NCBI RefSeq assembly: GCF_000423605.1
Contig: NZ_AUIH01000025.1
Span: forward strand, 1-64,000
DNA from: Saccharospirillum impatiens DSM 12546
Lineage (GTDB): Bacteria > Pseudomonadota > Gammaproteobacteria > Pseudomonadales > Natronospirillaceae
Length of the DNA: 64,000 nt
Direction: 5' to 3'
Positions within the stretch are counted from its first letter, which is position 1. The number at the start of each line of letters is the position of its first letter. The position numbers were made by a program, and so were the translations under genes. Shown piece by piece: positions 34,915-43,845 of the stretch. The notes under the pieces are model-generated. The model was not told the DNA's origin. It did no database searches and worked only from the letters and a program-made list of their open reading frames with translations.

Positions 34915-36090
34915 ATGGAAGCACACGCACTTAGAACCTTCGCCCAAATCAAAGCCACTGTCCATGAACTGGGCCAGAGCATTGTTGCCGCTCACGCCAA
35001 CGACGTAGACCAACAAGCCCGATTTCCCCACGAGGCCTTTGCCGCACTGCGCAGTGAGCGTTTGTTATCCAGCTACGTGCCCGCAAACTTCGGTGGCGAT
35101 GGCCTGAGCCTCACCGAAGTCTCGGAATTGTGCCGCATACTTGGCCACTATTGTTCATCTACCGCAATGATCTACGCCATGCACCAGATTCAGGTCGCGT
35201 GCCTTGTTCATCACGGTCAGGAATCCACGTATTTCAGCGGTTATCTGCGCAGGATGTGTGAAGAGCAGTTGTTGCTGGCTTCGGCAACAACAGAAATGGG
35301 GGTTGGCGGTGATCTGCGTTCGAGCATTTGCCATGTTGAAGTCGAGGGTGACCAGTTCACACTCACCAAACAAGCCCCGGTCATTTCCTACGCCCAGCAT
35401 TCCGATGCCATTCTCGTCACCTGTCGCAGCCATAAAGAGGCGCCTGCCAGTGATCAGACCCAGGTACTGGTCGACACCGCCAAAACCAAACTGACGCCGC
35501 TGACCGGCTGGGATACGCTGGGTTTTCGCGGCACCTGCAGCGCCGGGTTCACCCTGGAGGCTCAGGGTCACAAAGACCAGATTCTGCCGACCCCGTTTTC
35601 TGTGGTGTTAGCGCACACCATGCACCCGGTGTCTCACCTGACCTGGGGTTCACTCTGGACGGGTATGGCACAGGGCGCCACGAACAAAGCCCGGCTTGCC
35701 GTGCGCGACATGATGCGCCGCAGCGATGAACTGCCCCAGGTCACGGCGCTGCGGCTGGCCGAACTGGATGAAGTGTTGTTCAGCATGAAAGGTGGATTGG
35801 CCGGCGCCATGCAGGCTTACCAGGCCATGCTCGACAGCAATAATCTGTTTCAGGCTGAAAAATACGGTTTCGCCATTCAGGTGAACAACGTGAAAACACG
35901 CTGTTCGGAAATGGTGGTGGATGTGGTTAGCAAAGCGCTGCAGATCGTCGGTATCGGTGGCTATCGCAACGATGGCAAATACAGCCTGTGCCGCGAACTG
36001 CGCGATGCCCACGGCGCTGCACTGATGGTCAACAACGACCGAATTCGTGGACACAACGCCACCATGCAGGTGGTCGTTAAGGAAAGCTAA
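34915..36090 (+). CDS. Acyl-CoA dehydrogenase family protein, likely acting on a carrier-bound acyl group
   Basis: A 391-residue flavoprotein of the acyl-CoA dehydrogenase fold: N-terminal helical domain to about 115 (VPANFGGDGLSLTEV, SSTAMIYAMHQIQ), middle beta domain with LASATTEMGVGGD and FRGTCSAGF, and a C-terminal helical domain with QIVGIGGYRNDGKYSL and RELRDAHGA. Such enzymes oxidise the alpha-beta bond of thioesters. Being next to a carrier protein instead of beta-oxidation genes, it probably uses a carrier-tethered substrate, as known for pyrrole and aminomalonyl/hydroxymalonyl pathways. The catalytic Glu was not assigned with confidence. AGGAG lies 7 bases before ATG. Confidence 0.85.
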   Translation: MEAHALRTFAQIKATVHELGQSIVAAHANDVDQQARFPHEAFAALRSERLLSSYVPANFGGDGLSLTEVSELCRILGHYCSSTAMIYAMHQIQVACLVHHGQESTYFSGYLRRMCEEQLLLASATTEMGVGGDLRSSICHVEVEGDQFTLTKQAPVISYAQHSDAILVTCRSHKEAPASDQTQVLVDTAKTKLTPLTGWDTLGFRGTCSAGFTLEAQGHKDQILPTPFSVVLAHTMHPVSHLTWGSLWTGMAQGATNKARLAVRDMMRRSDELPQVTALRLAELDEVLFSMKGGLAGAMQAYQAMLDSNNLFQAEKYGFAIQVNNVKTRCSEMVVDVVSKALQIVGIGGYRNDGKYSLCRELRDAHGAALMVNNDRIRGHNATMQVVVKES

Positions 36091-36143
36091 CACCCGAATC
36101 GCAAGGAGTGGCCGGGCTGATTCAGCACCGGCCAGCGCTGCCT

Positions 36144-37121
36144 ATGAAACAGATACTGTCACTGGACCCAAGCACTTATCAGCGTCACGCCCTACACGGT
36201 GAGGACCGGGTGTGGTCGGAGACCAACTGCTACGTCGATGTTCTGATCGAACAAATACACGCCCTGGGTTTCGACCCGGTAGCTGGCCTCGCATTTACCC
36301 TGGCCATCGATTTTGAAGTCGACCAGTGGACGTTTTTCAAATACCCACCGGCCGATTTATGGCAACTCTACGGGTTTGAAATTCAGGAGATGAACCCCTG
36401 GCACTCCCTGGTCGAACACGTTGAACGGCACGTTGCGGATGGACGACCGGTGTTGGTGGAACTGGATTCGTGCTACCTGCCCGACACGCAGGGCACCACC
36501 TATCACGCCGAACACGTTAAATCGACGGTATCCGTCAATGCCATTTCCGTGGCTGAGCGCACCCTGGGGTACTTTCATGGCCAGTCGTATTATCAAGTCA
36601 GTGGCGATGATTTCGACCAGATATTTCAGACCGGCGGCCAGGTTCATGAACGCATGTTGCCACCCTACGTCGAGTACATTAAACGCCATCACACACCGGC
36701 AACACTCGATGCCACAACCCTGACTCAGCGTTCACTGGCGTCACTGCGCAACCAGTGCGATTTAATACCAACACACAACCCATTCAGCCTTTTCATAGAG
36801 GCCTTCAGCCGCGAGTTACCAGCGCTGAAAGCCGCTGGCATAGGCCACTTTCATCTCTACTCCTTTGCGACCTTACGGCAATTCGGGGCCTGTTATGCAT
36901 TGGCTGAAACCTACCTGAACTGGCTGAACGAACGAACCGATTTACCGTTTGAAAACGCTGCGGCGGCCTTTGGGCGCATCAGCCAACAGGCAAAAACCCT
37001 GCAATTTCAGCTCGCGCGTGCCATCGCCCGTGATAAGCCACTGGATTTGACCGCCATGGAGCAGATGGCAGGCGACTGGCAACGGGCGATTGATGACGTC
37101 CGCACACAGATACGGGCTTGA
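36144..37121 (+). CDS. DUF1839 family protein
   Basis: A 325-residue protein. The N-terminal part DPSTYQRHALHGEDRVWSETNCYVD, then DFEVDQWTFFK, VELDSCYLPDT and YHAEHVKSTV, are the hallmarks I recall for DUF1839. Function unknown; the conserved Cys/His/Asp/Glu residues (ETNCY, ELDSCY, YHAEH) suggest an enzyme. From memory, DUF1839 genes sit beside a carrier protein, an acyl-CoA dehydrogenase and a seryl-tRNA-synthetase-like amino acid:carrier ligase in Bradyrhizobium and others; that ligase is absent here. The family start fits ATG 36144, although the better ribosome site (AAGGAG, 36103) is 35 bases further up, so the start is open. Confidence 0.82.
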   Translation: MKQILSLDPSTYQRHALHGEDRVWSETNCYVDVLIEQIHALGFDPVAGLAFTLAIDFEVDQWTFFKYPPADLWQLYGFEIQEMNPWHSLVEHVERHVADGRPVLVELDSCYLPDTQGTTYHAEHVKSTVSVNAISVAERTLGYFHGQSYYQVSGDDFDQIFQTGGQVHERMLPPYVEYIKRHHTPATLDATTLTQRSLASLRNQCDLIPTHNPFSLFIEAFSRELPALKAAGIGHFHLYSFATLRQFGACYALAETYLNWLNERTDLPFENAAAAFGRISQQAKTLQFQLARAIARDKPLDLTAMEQMAGDWQRAIDDVRTQIRA

Positions 37122-37125
37122 TGTC

Positions 37126-39591
37126 ATGACGGTTGTATCCATCAGCGACTGCAACGGTTGGCAGCTGGCCAGCACCGTACCCGGTGACGAACCCGGGGCG
37201 ACCGACTGGTACCCCATTCCTGCGGCACGGTCGGTCAACGCCCTGTTGAACGACGGTGTGCTGGATCACCTGCCCCGGCTCGCCGTTGCCCAACCCGGTG
37301 AACGGGACTGGTGGTATCGGTTAGCCTTGCCAGAGGAACGGCCCGCACACGCCGTGATAACGCTGGCCGGTCTGGCTACGCTGTATGACCTCTGGATCGA
37401 CGACCAACCGGCTCTGTCCGGGCACAATGCATTCATCACCGACTACGTCGCCTTGCCCGCTTCCGCCAGGCAACTGACGCTGCGTTTCCGCTCGCTGGCC
37501 CGGGCAGTAAACGAGCGCAAGCCACGGCCTCAGTGGAAAACCGGACTGGTCAACAATAACCTTCGCTGGTACCGAACCTCATTGCTCGGCCACACTGCCT
37601 GGTCAGGGTCTTTGTGGGCCATCGGCCCGTGCGAACCGATGGTTTGCCGCAGCAATGCACACACCTGGCTCGACCAATGGTCGCTGTGCCCGGTCGTGCA
37701 GGGCAGCGACTGCCAGGTGCTGATTCGCCCGCCGGAAAATACCCCACCCGACCTGAGCGACACACGCCTCACGCTTCAATTGAGCGATGCGCCGTCAATC
37801 GCCTTATCGGGTACCGATGAAACCCGCTCTTTCGGTGACCTGCCTTTGTGGCAGGTACACAGCCAGGGAACCCCGCACCGCCATCGGTTCACCCTGGCCG
37901 TGTGGCAGGGCGAGGAATGTCTGGCAGAAAAGACGGTTCTGCTGGGGTTCCGGGCCATCGACGTGACCCGAAACGACCAGACTCTGGCGTTTCAGATCAA
38001 CCAGCGCTCGCTGTTCATGCGCGGCGCCTGCTGGTCACACAGCAACCTGGCCGGCTACGAGTTCGATGCTGGCAAAGCCAGAAAAATACTCACTGCAGCC
38101 CGGGACGCAGGCCTGAATATGGTGCGCATTGGCGGCACCATGCAGTATGAAGCCGACGCTTTCTATGAGCTGTGCGATGAACTGGGGTTGCTGGTTTGGC
38201 AGGATGCTGCTTTCGCCAACATGGATTACCCCCATGACGATCCGGATTGGCTGGCGTCTGCGTCGACCGAAATTCGCCAGCAAGCCCGCCGGCTGAGCCA
38301 GTATGCATCGGTCGTGGCCTGGTGCGGCAACAGCGAAGTGGAACAACAAGCCGCCATGCTGGGGCAGCCTCGCGACCGCTGGCGCAACCCCTGGTTTGCC
38401 GAACACCTACCCGCCCTGCTGCGCGAGGCCAACCCCGATTGGCCCTACTGGCCTTCTACCCCTTGCGACGGTGCCCTGCCGTTTCATACCGATACCGGCC
38501 TGGCCCACTATTTCGGGTTGGGCGCCTACCGTCGCGACGAGCAGGACCTGCAACTGAGCCAGGTGCTGTTTACACCCGAATGTCTGGGCCATTCTCACCT
38601 GCCCGACGACGCCTTTATCGCCCGACACTTCGGTGCGCCTGCGCCACTGACCCACACCCCGGCCTGGAAAGCAGGCGTGCCACGGGATGCCGGCTGCGGC
38701 TGGGATTTTGAAGACATCCGCGATCACTACCTGCAACAGTATTTTCACACCGACCCGGTGCGGTTGCGTTCGGTTGACCCGGCTGGCTATGCCCAGCGCA
38801 GCCGCCTGCTAACCGGCTATCTGCTGAGCCAGGCCTTTCGTCTGTGGCGCAGCAGCGCGAGCCCGTGCCAGGGGGCGTTAACCTGGTGGCTCAACGACCT
38901 CGTTCCCGGCGCAGGCTGGGGGTTGTTCGACAGTGATGGCGGCGCCAAGCCAGCCCTACACGGTGTCGCCTCGGCCTGGCAAAGCGTGCAAGTCAGTCTG
39001 GTGCCTCGCGGGCTCAATGGTCACAGTCTGTCGTGCATCAACGAGGGGCCCACCCCGGTAGACGCGCGACTGAACGTAATGCTGTTAAACACCCGTCGGG
39101 GCAACCGGCTGGATCACCAACAACCACTGACTCTGGCCGCTCATAGCGATAGCCTGACGTCTCTGGATGTTGTGCTCGATGGCTTTCAGGACACCACCGC
39201 AAGCTACCAGTTCGGCGCCGAGCCATGGGATGTCATTGCGGTCTCGCTGCGCGATGGGAACAACGCCTTGCTCAGTCAGCACTGCCATTTCCCGACGGGG
39301 CTGGATTTACCGGTGGAGTACGACAGAGACACCCTGGGCCTCACCTGCGAGATCGAACGCCAGGGCGCTGACGTCTGGCTTACCCTGAGCGCCCAGCGTT
39401 TTGTGTTTTTTGCCGAATTCACCCTGACCGGCTGGCAGGCAGAACGGCAGGGCGTACACCTGCTGCCCGGCGCGCCTCAGAGAATCAGGCTGGTGCCCGA
39501 CTCGCCGGACCAAACCCGGCTGCGGGGTCACCTCAGTGCTCTGAATCTTGCCAGCAAGATACGCCTGGCTGCGGAGGTCGAACGGCCATGA
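37126..39591 (+). CDS. Glycoside hydrolase family 2-like protein (beta-mannosidase-like), cytosolic
   Basis: An 821-residue protein with GH2 architecture: sugar-binding beta domain (WWYRLALP, LYDLWIDD near 95), Ig-like domain, TIM barrel from about 290 (FMRGACWSHSNL, DELGLLVWQDAAFA), then C-terminal beta domains. The acid/base candidate is Glu404 in WCGNSEVEQQ (beta-mannosidases have W-x-G-N-N-E). The nucleophile candidate is Glu485 in FTPECLGHS. There is no signal peptide, so it acts in the cytosol, odd for a polysaccharide hydrolase in a synthesis operon. It starts 4 bases after the DUF1839 stop and overlaps the next gene by ATGA. A role in editing or transglycosylating a precursor is possible. 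Confidence 0.8.
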   Translation: MTVVSISDCNGWQLASTVPGDEPGATDWYPIPAARSVNALLNDGVLDHLPRLAVAQPGERDWWYRLALPEERPAHAVITLAGLATLYDLWIDDQPALSGHNAFITDYVALPASARQLTLRFRSLARAVNERKPRPQWKTGLVNNNLRWYRTSLLGHTAWSGSLWAIGPCEPMVCRSNAHTWLDQWSLCPVVQGSDCQVLIRPPENTPPDLSDTRLTLQLSDAPSIALSGTDETRSFGDLPLWQVHSQGTPHRHRFTLAVWQGEECLAEKTVLLGFRAIDVTRNDQTLAFQINQRSLFMRGACWSHSNLAGYEFDAGKARKILTAARDAGLNMVRIGGTMQYEADAFYELCDELGLLVWQDAAFANMDYPHDDPDWLASASTEIRQQARRLSQYASVVAWCGNSEVEQQAAMLGQPRDRWRNPWFAEHLPALLREANPDWPYWPSTPCDGALPFHTDTGLAHYFGLGAYRRDEQDLQLSQVLFTPECLGHSHLPDDAFIARHFGAPAPLTHTPAWKAGVPRDAGCGWDFEDIRDHYLQQYFHTDPVRLRSVDPAGYAQRSRLLTGYLLSQAFRLWRSSASPCQGALTWWLNDLVPGAGWGLFDSDGGAKPALHGVASAWQSVQVSLVPRGLNGHSLSCINEGPTPVDARLNVMLLNTRRGNRLDHQQPLTLAAHSDSLTSLDVVLDGFQDTTASYQFGAEPWDVIAVSLRDGNNALLSQHCHFPTGLDLPVEYDRDTLGLTCEIERQGADVWLTLSAQRFVFFAEFTLTGWQAERQGVHLLPGAPQRIRLVPDSPDQTRLRGHLSALNLASKIRLAAEVERP

Positions 39592-41393
39592 CCACGCTGA
39601 CTGAATCGATGACTGCAACGCCTGCCAGCAATCCGGACACCAAAGCGGCTATTCACCGCCAGGCGGGTTGGCTGTCGCAGAACAACGACCCAACGTTTTA
39701 CTGGTTGCACCAGCCAGCTGAACAGCCTGTCACACAACTCGTGGTTCTATGCCCCCCGATAGGCTACGAATACGTGCACAGCCACCGTACGCTGAAATTC
39801 CTGGCGGACCAGTTGGCGCAGGCTGGCTGCTGCGTTGCCAGACTCGACTACCCGGGAACGGGCAATGCCGGATCGGACCTGACCACACCAGACCTGGTGC
39901 CGCGCTGGATTGGGGCCATTGGCGCCCTAAGGGATGACCTGAAGCGCCAACGGCCCGATCTGCCCTGCACGCTCATTGGCCTGCGCCTGGGGGCGACCCT
40001 GGCTGCCCAGGCACTGCAAAGCGGCGACGACCTGGTGCTCATCGAACCGGTGGTCAGCGGCAAGCGGCTGGTGCGAGAGCTGACGGCGGCGTCTCGTTTT
40101 TCAGAGGTTCAAAGCCAAAGCGAATTTATTGAATCTGGCGGGTTTATCTATACCGAAGCGACCCTGGCGGCACTCAGTGCCCTGGCGATTACGGCGCCAG
40201 ACTTGCAGCTAGCCGGGCGGGTTTTGTGTTTCAGCGAGCAGCCCGCCAAACCCCTGCTGTCCATCCTGGCGCAGGTGGATGCCGTCTGCCAGCCATATCA
40301 GGGCTATGCGGCCATGATGGCCGAGCCGCAATACACCGAAATACCCGACGACTTGTTAACGCAGATTGCCGGGGCTGTGGTTCCGCCTGTATCAGCCCCA
40401 GCCAATCAGCCTCATTGCGAACGCCTGAGCGTCGCGCAGCCTAACTGGAGCGACGGGCGTTTCTCAGAGACCACAGGTACCGATGAGTTCGGTCAGTTCT
40501 GTCTGATTACCCAGCCAGTCAATGAACAGCCTGGCGCCTCGGTATTGGTGTTGATCAATTCCGGGTCGGTGCATCATGTTGGACCCAACCGGACTTACAC
40601 CGAGTTTTGCCGGGCCGCGGCACTGCAGGGTATTCCTTGCGTCCGATTCGATATGTTTAACCTCGGAGACAGTGCCCGGGCCTCTGTGTCCGAAGAGAAC
40701 CACTGTTACCCGGCCGATGCCAACCGCTTTGTGGTGGCGATGCTGAACGACATCAGGCAGCGTTTTCCGGGGCGGGACATTACCCTGGGGGGCATCTGTT
40801 CCGGCGCGCACCACGCTATGCACACAGCGTTGACTCAACCGGAGTTGGTGCAACGCCTGGCGATCATCAACCCATTGACGTTCTACTGGCGGCCGGGCCT
40901 GTCATTGGATATCCCCCGGGAGTCCACCACCCACCAGGATACCGCCTACTATCGACAGGCCATGAGAGACCCGAAGCGCTGGTTGAAACTGCTGAAGGGC
41001 CAGGCGAGCCTCGGCTATATTGCCGGTTATGGGGTGCGTTTTACGCGCAAGCGTCTGGCGGCACTGGGCGATCAGATTGCCGGTGTGCTCAAACCCATTC
41101 CCGACACTCGCCTCAATCGGGACCTGCAACAGCTGGTGCAGGCCGGCATTGAGGTCAACTTCGTGTTCTCAGACCGGGACCCTGGCTGGGACATACTGGC
41201 CGACGAAACCCGACTGCCCAAAACCAAACTGGCGCGAAAGCTCGGCGTCCACATCCACCCGGTGACCGAGGCAAACCACACCTTTTCGTGGTTTCACAGC
41301 CGGGCAACTGCGGCGCATCTGTTGGCATCGCTGGCGGGGGCGACACCTTCTTCTTCTATGCACTCTAGACCCGGGGCGATGCCCAATGACTGA
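39588..41393 (+). CDS. Exosortase-type bidomain alpha/beta-hydrolase 1 (Cys nucleophile in second domain)
   Basis: A 601-residue protein with two hydrolase-like halves. The first half has CPPIGYEYVH and DYPGTGNAGS landmarks, but the nucleophile elbow reads GLRLGA with Arg133 in place of Ser. The second half (from about 300) has GSVHHVGPNR, LFNLGDS-like MFNLGDSAR, elbow GGICSGA with Cys404, acidic FSDRDPGWD and His in EANHTFSWF. It therefore keeps a Cys-His-Asp triad like dienelactone hydrolase and one dead half. Similar to hydrolases called exosortase A system-associated (TIGR03100/TIGR03101). It could transfer or release the group carried by the carrier proteins. Paralogue of the 45480 gene. 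Confidence 0.8.
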   Translation: MTTLTESMTATPASNPDTKAAIHRQAGWLSQNNDPTFYWLHQPAEQPVTQLVVLCPPIGYEYVHSHRTLKFLADQLAQAGCCVARLDYPGTGNAGSDLTTPDLVPRWIGAIGALRDDLKRQRPDLPCTLIGLRLGATLAAQALQSGDDLVLIEPVVSGKRLVRELTAASRFSEVQSQSEFIESGGFIYTEATLAALSALAITAPDLQLAGRVLCFSEQPAKPLLSILAQVDAVCQPYQGYAAMMAEPQYTEIPDDLLTQIAGAVVPPVSAPANQPHCERLSVAQPNWSDGRFSETTGTDEFGQFCLITQPVNEQPGASVLVLINSGSVHHVGPNRTYTEFCRAAALQGIPCVRFDMFNLGDSARASVSEENHCYPADANRFVVAMLNDIRQRFPGRDITLGGICSGAHHAMHTALTQPELVQRLAIINPLTFYWRPGLSLDIPRESTTHQDTAYYRQAMRDPKRWLKLLKGQASLGYIAGYGVRFTRKRLAALGDQIAGVLKPIPDTRLNRDLQQLVQAGIEVNFVFSDRDPGWDILADETRLPKTKLARKLGVHIHPVTEANHTFSWFHSRATAAHLLASLAGATPSSSMHSRPGAMPND

Positions 41394-42480
41394 ACCGATT
41401 GACGCCAGTTTACGGTCTGCCTTGTCGAGCTACCGGGCGCTGGCCTTGTTTATTGCGGTGGCGAGTCTTGCTTGTTTTGACGTGCTGAACTGGTCTGGTC
41501 ACCGCACCACCGAACGCTGGTTGCTCAATCTGTTCAACAACGCACCGGTGTTTTTTGTGTTTCTGTCGGGCTTGCTGCTGACGCTAAAACGCACCGAGCT
41601 CAGCAGCCTGGAATCCTATGGCCGGTTTCTTGCCCGGCACGCGTGTTTTATCGGTGTTCCCTACCTGGTTTGGCTGTTGCCGGGGCTGGCTTATGAGTAT
41701 TTTCCAAACGGTGAACCCAGCGCGAATTACCCCCACCTGCTTGAGTGGCCGCTCTGGCTGCAACTGGGCTGGTATGTGGTGACTGGCGGCACCACCGCCA
41801 ACTACCCGCTCTGGTTTATTCCGATGCTCGCCCTCATTTACCTGTCGCTGCCGGTTTGGCTGGCGCTGGCGCGTCGCCCCGCGTTACTCATCGGTGTGTT
41901 TGTGGTTTCGGTAATCTGGGCCAATACCCTGCAGCGGCCGCTCTACCCGAACCGGGAAGTCTGGTGGTTGTGGATGTACTTCTGGCCTGCCTTGCTGCTG
42001 GGGATGCTGGCGGCACTTTGGCTGGAACGGGGTCAGCCCTGTCGTCGATCGTTGCTGGTTGGCTGCGCAGTGCTGGCGGTCTCTTCGCTGTTGTGGATGA
42101 CGCTGGTCGAGCGCCATGCCGGTGTCTATCGGGTCAGCGAATGGCTCGGCCCCGAGCGCGCACTGATCGACCTGTTACTGATCAACAAATTGTCACTGGC
42201 CGTTCTATTATTGCTCGTTTGCCTGTCGCTTTCAGCGCCGTTACACCGGTTATTACGGCCCTGGGCGGCTGAAAGTTACGGCATTTTTCTTGCTCACACC
42301 TACGGTACACTGGCTGTGGCCATTGCCATTGACCATGCGTTGATTACCGGTCACCTGGGTACCTGGCTGATCCGGGTTGCGCTCAGCCTGTTCGTGTTTT
42401 ATGGCGCCATGGTGCTGACTCGCCGGGTGTTTTCGCACCGTGCTGACTGGCTGATCGGCCGTAAACGGGAGTGGTCATGA
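41386..42480 (+). CDS. Membrane acyltransferase (acyltransferase 3-like) 1
   Basis: A 364-residue protein with about 10 membrane segments. YRALALFIAVASLACFDVLN near the start takes the place of the usual R-x-H region of acyltransferase 3 proteins. NAPVFFVFLSGLLLTLKR and YPLWFIPMLALIYL, and a late YGIFLAHTY, are typical. Members O-acylate sugars across the membrane. The His of the R-x-x-x-x-x-H motif is not evident, so the donor chemistry may differ. Starts 8 bases inside the hydrolase gene and overlaps the next acyltransferase (ATGA). Confidence 0.78.
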   Translation: MTEPIDASLRSALSSYRALALFIAVASLACFDVLNWSGHRTTERWLLNLFNNAPVFFVFLSGLLLTLKRTELSSLESYGRFLARHACFIGVPYLVWLLPGLAYEYFPNGEPSANYPHLLEWPLWLQLGWYVVTGGTTANYPLWFIPMLALIYLSLPVWLALARRPALLIGVFVVSVIWANTLQRPLYPNREVWWLWMYFWPALLLGMLAALWLERGQPCRRSLLVGCAVLAVSSLLWMTLVERHAGVYRVSEWLGPERALIDLLLINKLSLAVLLLLVCLSLSAPLHRLLRPWAAESYGIFLAHTYGTLAVAIAIDHALITGHLGTWLIRVALSLFVFYGAMVLTRRVFSHRADWLIGRKREWS

Positions 42481-43628
42481 AGGCTTACTGGCTGTCCGCA
42501 CCGCTGCCCCGGCAAGACATGCGCTTGCCGGCACTGGACCTGTTGCGCTTTCTGGCCGCGCTGATGGTGCTGCTGTATCACTACACCGCCAGCGGTGTCG
42601 GCAATACGAATTTTCCCGAACGCTATAACCTGATCGGCTCGACCGAATTGTTGCCTGGCTGGTCCAGCGTCACCCACTTTGGCTTTATGGGCGTGAACCT
42701 CTTTTTTCTGATCAGCGGGTTCATTATTTTTGCCTCGGCCAGCGGCCGCACCGCGCTCGACTTTGCCGTGTACCGCTGGATTCGACTGTTCCCGACCTAC
42801 TGGGTATCCATTCTGTTTACGCTGGCCATGCTCTGGTTTTTTCTTGGGGAAAACCTGGACGTCAGTACGTTCGAGGTTGCTGCTAACCTGACCATGGTGC
42901 AATCCTATCTTGGCGTCACCAACCTGGACCCGGTGTATTGGACCTTGCTGGTTGAACTGCATTTTTACATCCTGATTGGGCTGGCCTTGCTGACGCGTCA
43001 ACTCGGTGCTTACCGGTTCTGGCTGAGCCTCTGGTTAGTCTCGGCGATCGGCTACCGCCTGGTCGGCCAACCCTTTTTTCTGAAGTACCTGATCGCCCCG
43101 GATTACTCGGCCTATTTTATTGCGGGGATGACCCTCTGCGTATTGCGAACCCAGCGGCGTGACCCCTGGGCATGGATGGTACTGGTCGCCAGCTTCCTGC
43201 TGGCCTGCAGTTACTTGCCGGGGCAAATCGCATTTTACAATTTTGGCACCAGCACAATCGTCGACTGGCTAGCGGGCAGCCTGTTGCTCGCACTCGGCTT
43301 TGCCGCCCTGACGGCCATCAGCCTGGGTTACTGGAACCCGGTCAATCGCCCCTGGATCGTCTTGCTCGGCAGCCTGACCTACCCTTTGTACCTGGTGCAC
43401 CACCAATTGGGCCGCTATCTCATTGACGCCTGGTACGGCCAGATTCCCGGAGCCCTGATTCTGATTTTTTGCACTGCCCTGAGCCTGCTGTTCGCCCTGA
43501 TTGTTCACTGGCTGGGTGACCGCTGGATCGCGGGTGCCTGCCGCCGTCTTTATAAACAGCACATCAAACCCAAACTCACCCATCGGTTAAAAACCAAAGG
43601 ACCCGCGCATGGAAGCCTCCCTTCGTAA
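42477..43628 (+). CDS. Membrane acyltransferase (acyltransferase 3 family) 2
   Basis: A 383-residue protein with 10-11 membrane segments and the canonical motifs: LPALDLLRFLAALMVLLYHY near the start (R-x8-H), FMGVNLFFLISGFIIF, RWIRLFPTYW and a late YPLYLVHHQLG. It should transfer an acyl group to a sugar hydroxyl of the polymer or its lipid-linked unit. Start at 42477 (GGGAG 5 bases upstream; TGA of the previous gene overlaps). Its last 20 bases overlap the second carrier-protein gene, tying acyl carrier and acyltransferase together. Confidence 0.88.
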   Translation: MKAYWLSAPLPRQDMRLPALDLLRFLAALMVLLYHYTASGVGNTNFPERYNLIGSTELLPGWSSVTHFGFMGVNLFFLISGFIIFASASGRTALDFAVYRWIRLFPTYWVSILFTLAMLWFFLGENLDVSTFEVAANLTMVQSYLGVTNLDPVYWTLLVELHFYILIGLALLTRQLGAYRFWLSLWLVSAIGYRLVGQPFFLKYLIAPDYSAYFIAGMTLCVLRTQRRDPWAWMVLVASFLLACSYLPGQIAFYNFGTSTIVDWLAGSLLLALGFAALTAISLGYWNPVNRPWIVLLGSLTYPLYLVHHQLGRYLIDAWYGQIPGALILIFCTALSLLFALIVHWLGDRWIAGACRRLYKQHIKPKLTHRLKTKGPAHGSLPS

Positions 43629-43836
43629 CGACATCGACGCCATACTGAGCAGCATTTTAAAACTCGACACGGCTGAAGGCCTGAACCGCCACCAGTGCGA
43701 CACCTGGGATTCGATGGCACAGGTCGCACTGGTCTCAGCCCTGGAAGGTGAATTCGACCTGGCCCTGAGTCTCGACGATGCCATGCAACTGAACACGCTT
43801 GATGATTGCGTCGAGCTGGTGAACCGTTACCTGTAG
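43609..43836 (+). CDS. Acyl carrier protein 2
   Basis: A 75-residue acidic protein. The phosphopantetheine attachment is Ser35 in CDTWDSMAQVAL, followed by EGEFDLALSLDDA. This W-D-S-M type accompanies FkbH-like enzymes in glyceryl-carrier pathways. AAAGGA lies 7 bases before ATG. It ends 9 bases before the FkbH-like gene, its probable partner. It is not closely similar to carrier 1, so the two likely carry different groups. Confidence 0.9.
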   Translation: MEASLRNDIDAILSSILKLDTAEGLNRHQCDTWDSMAQVALVSALEGEFDLALSLDDAMQLNTLDDCVELVNRYL

Positions 43837-43845
43837 GCAGACCCG

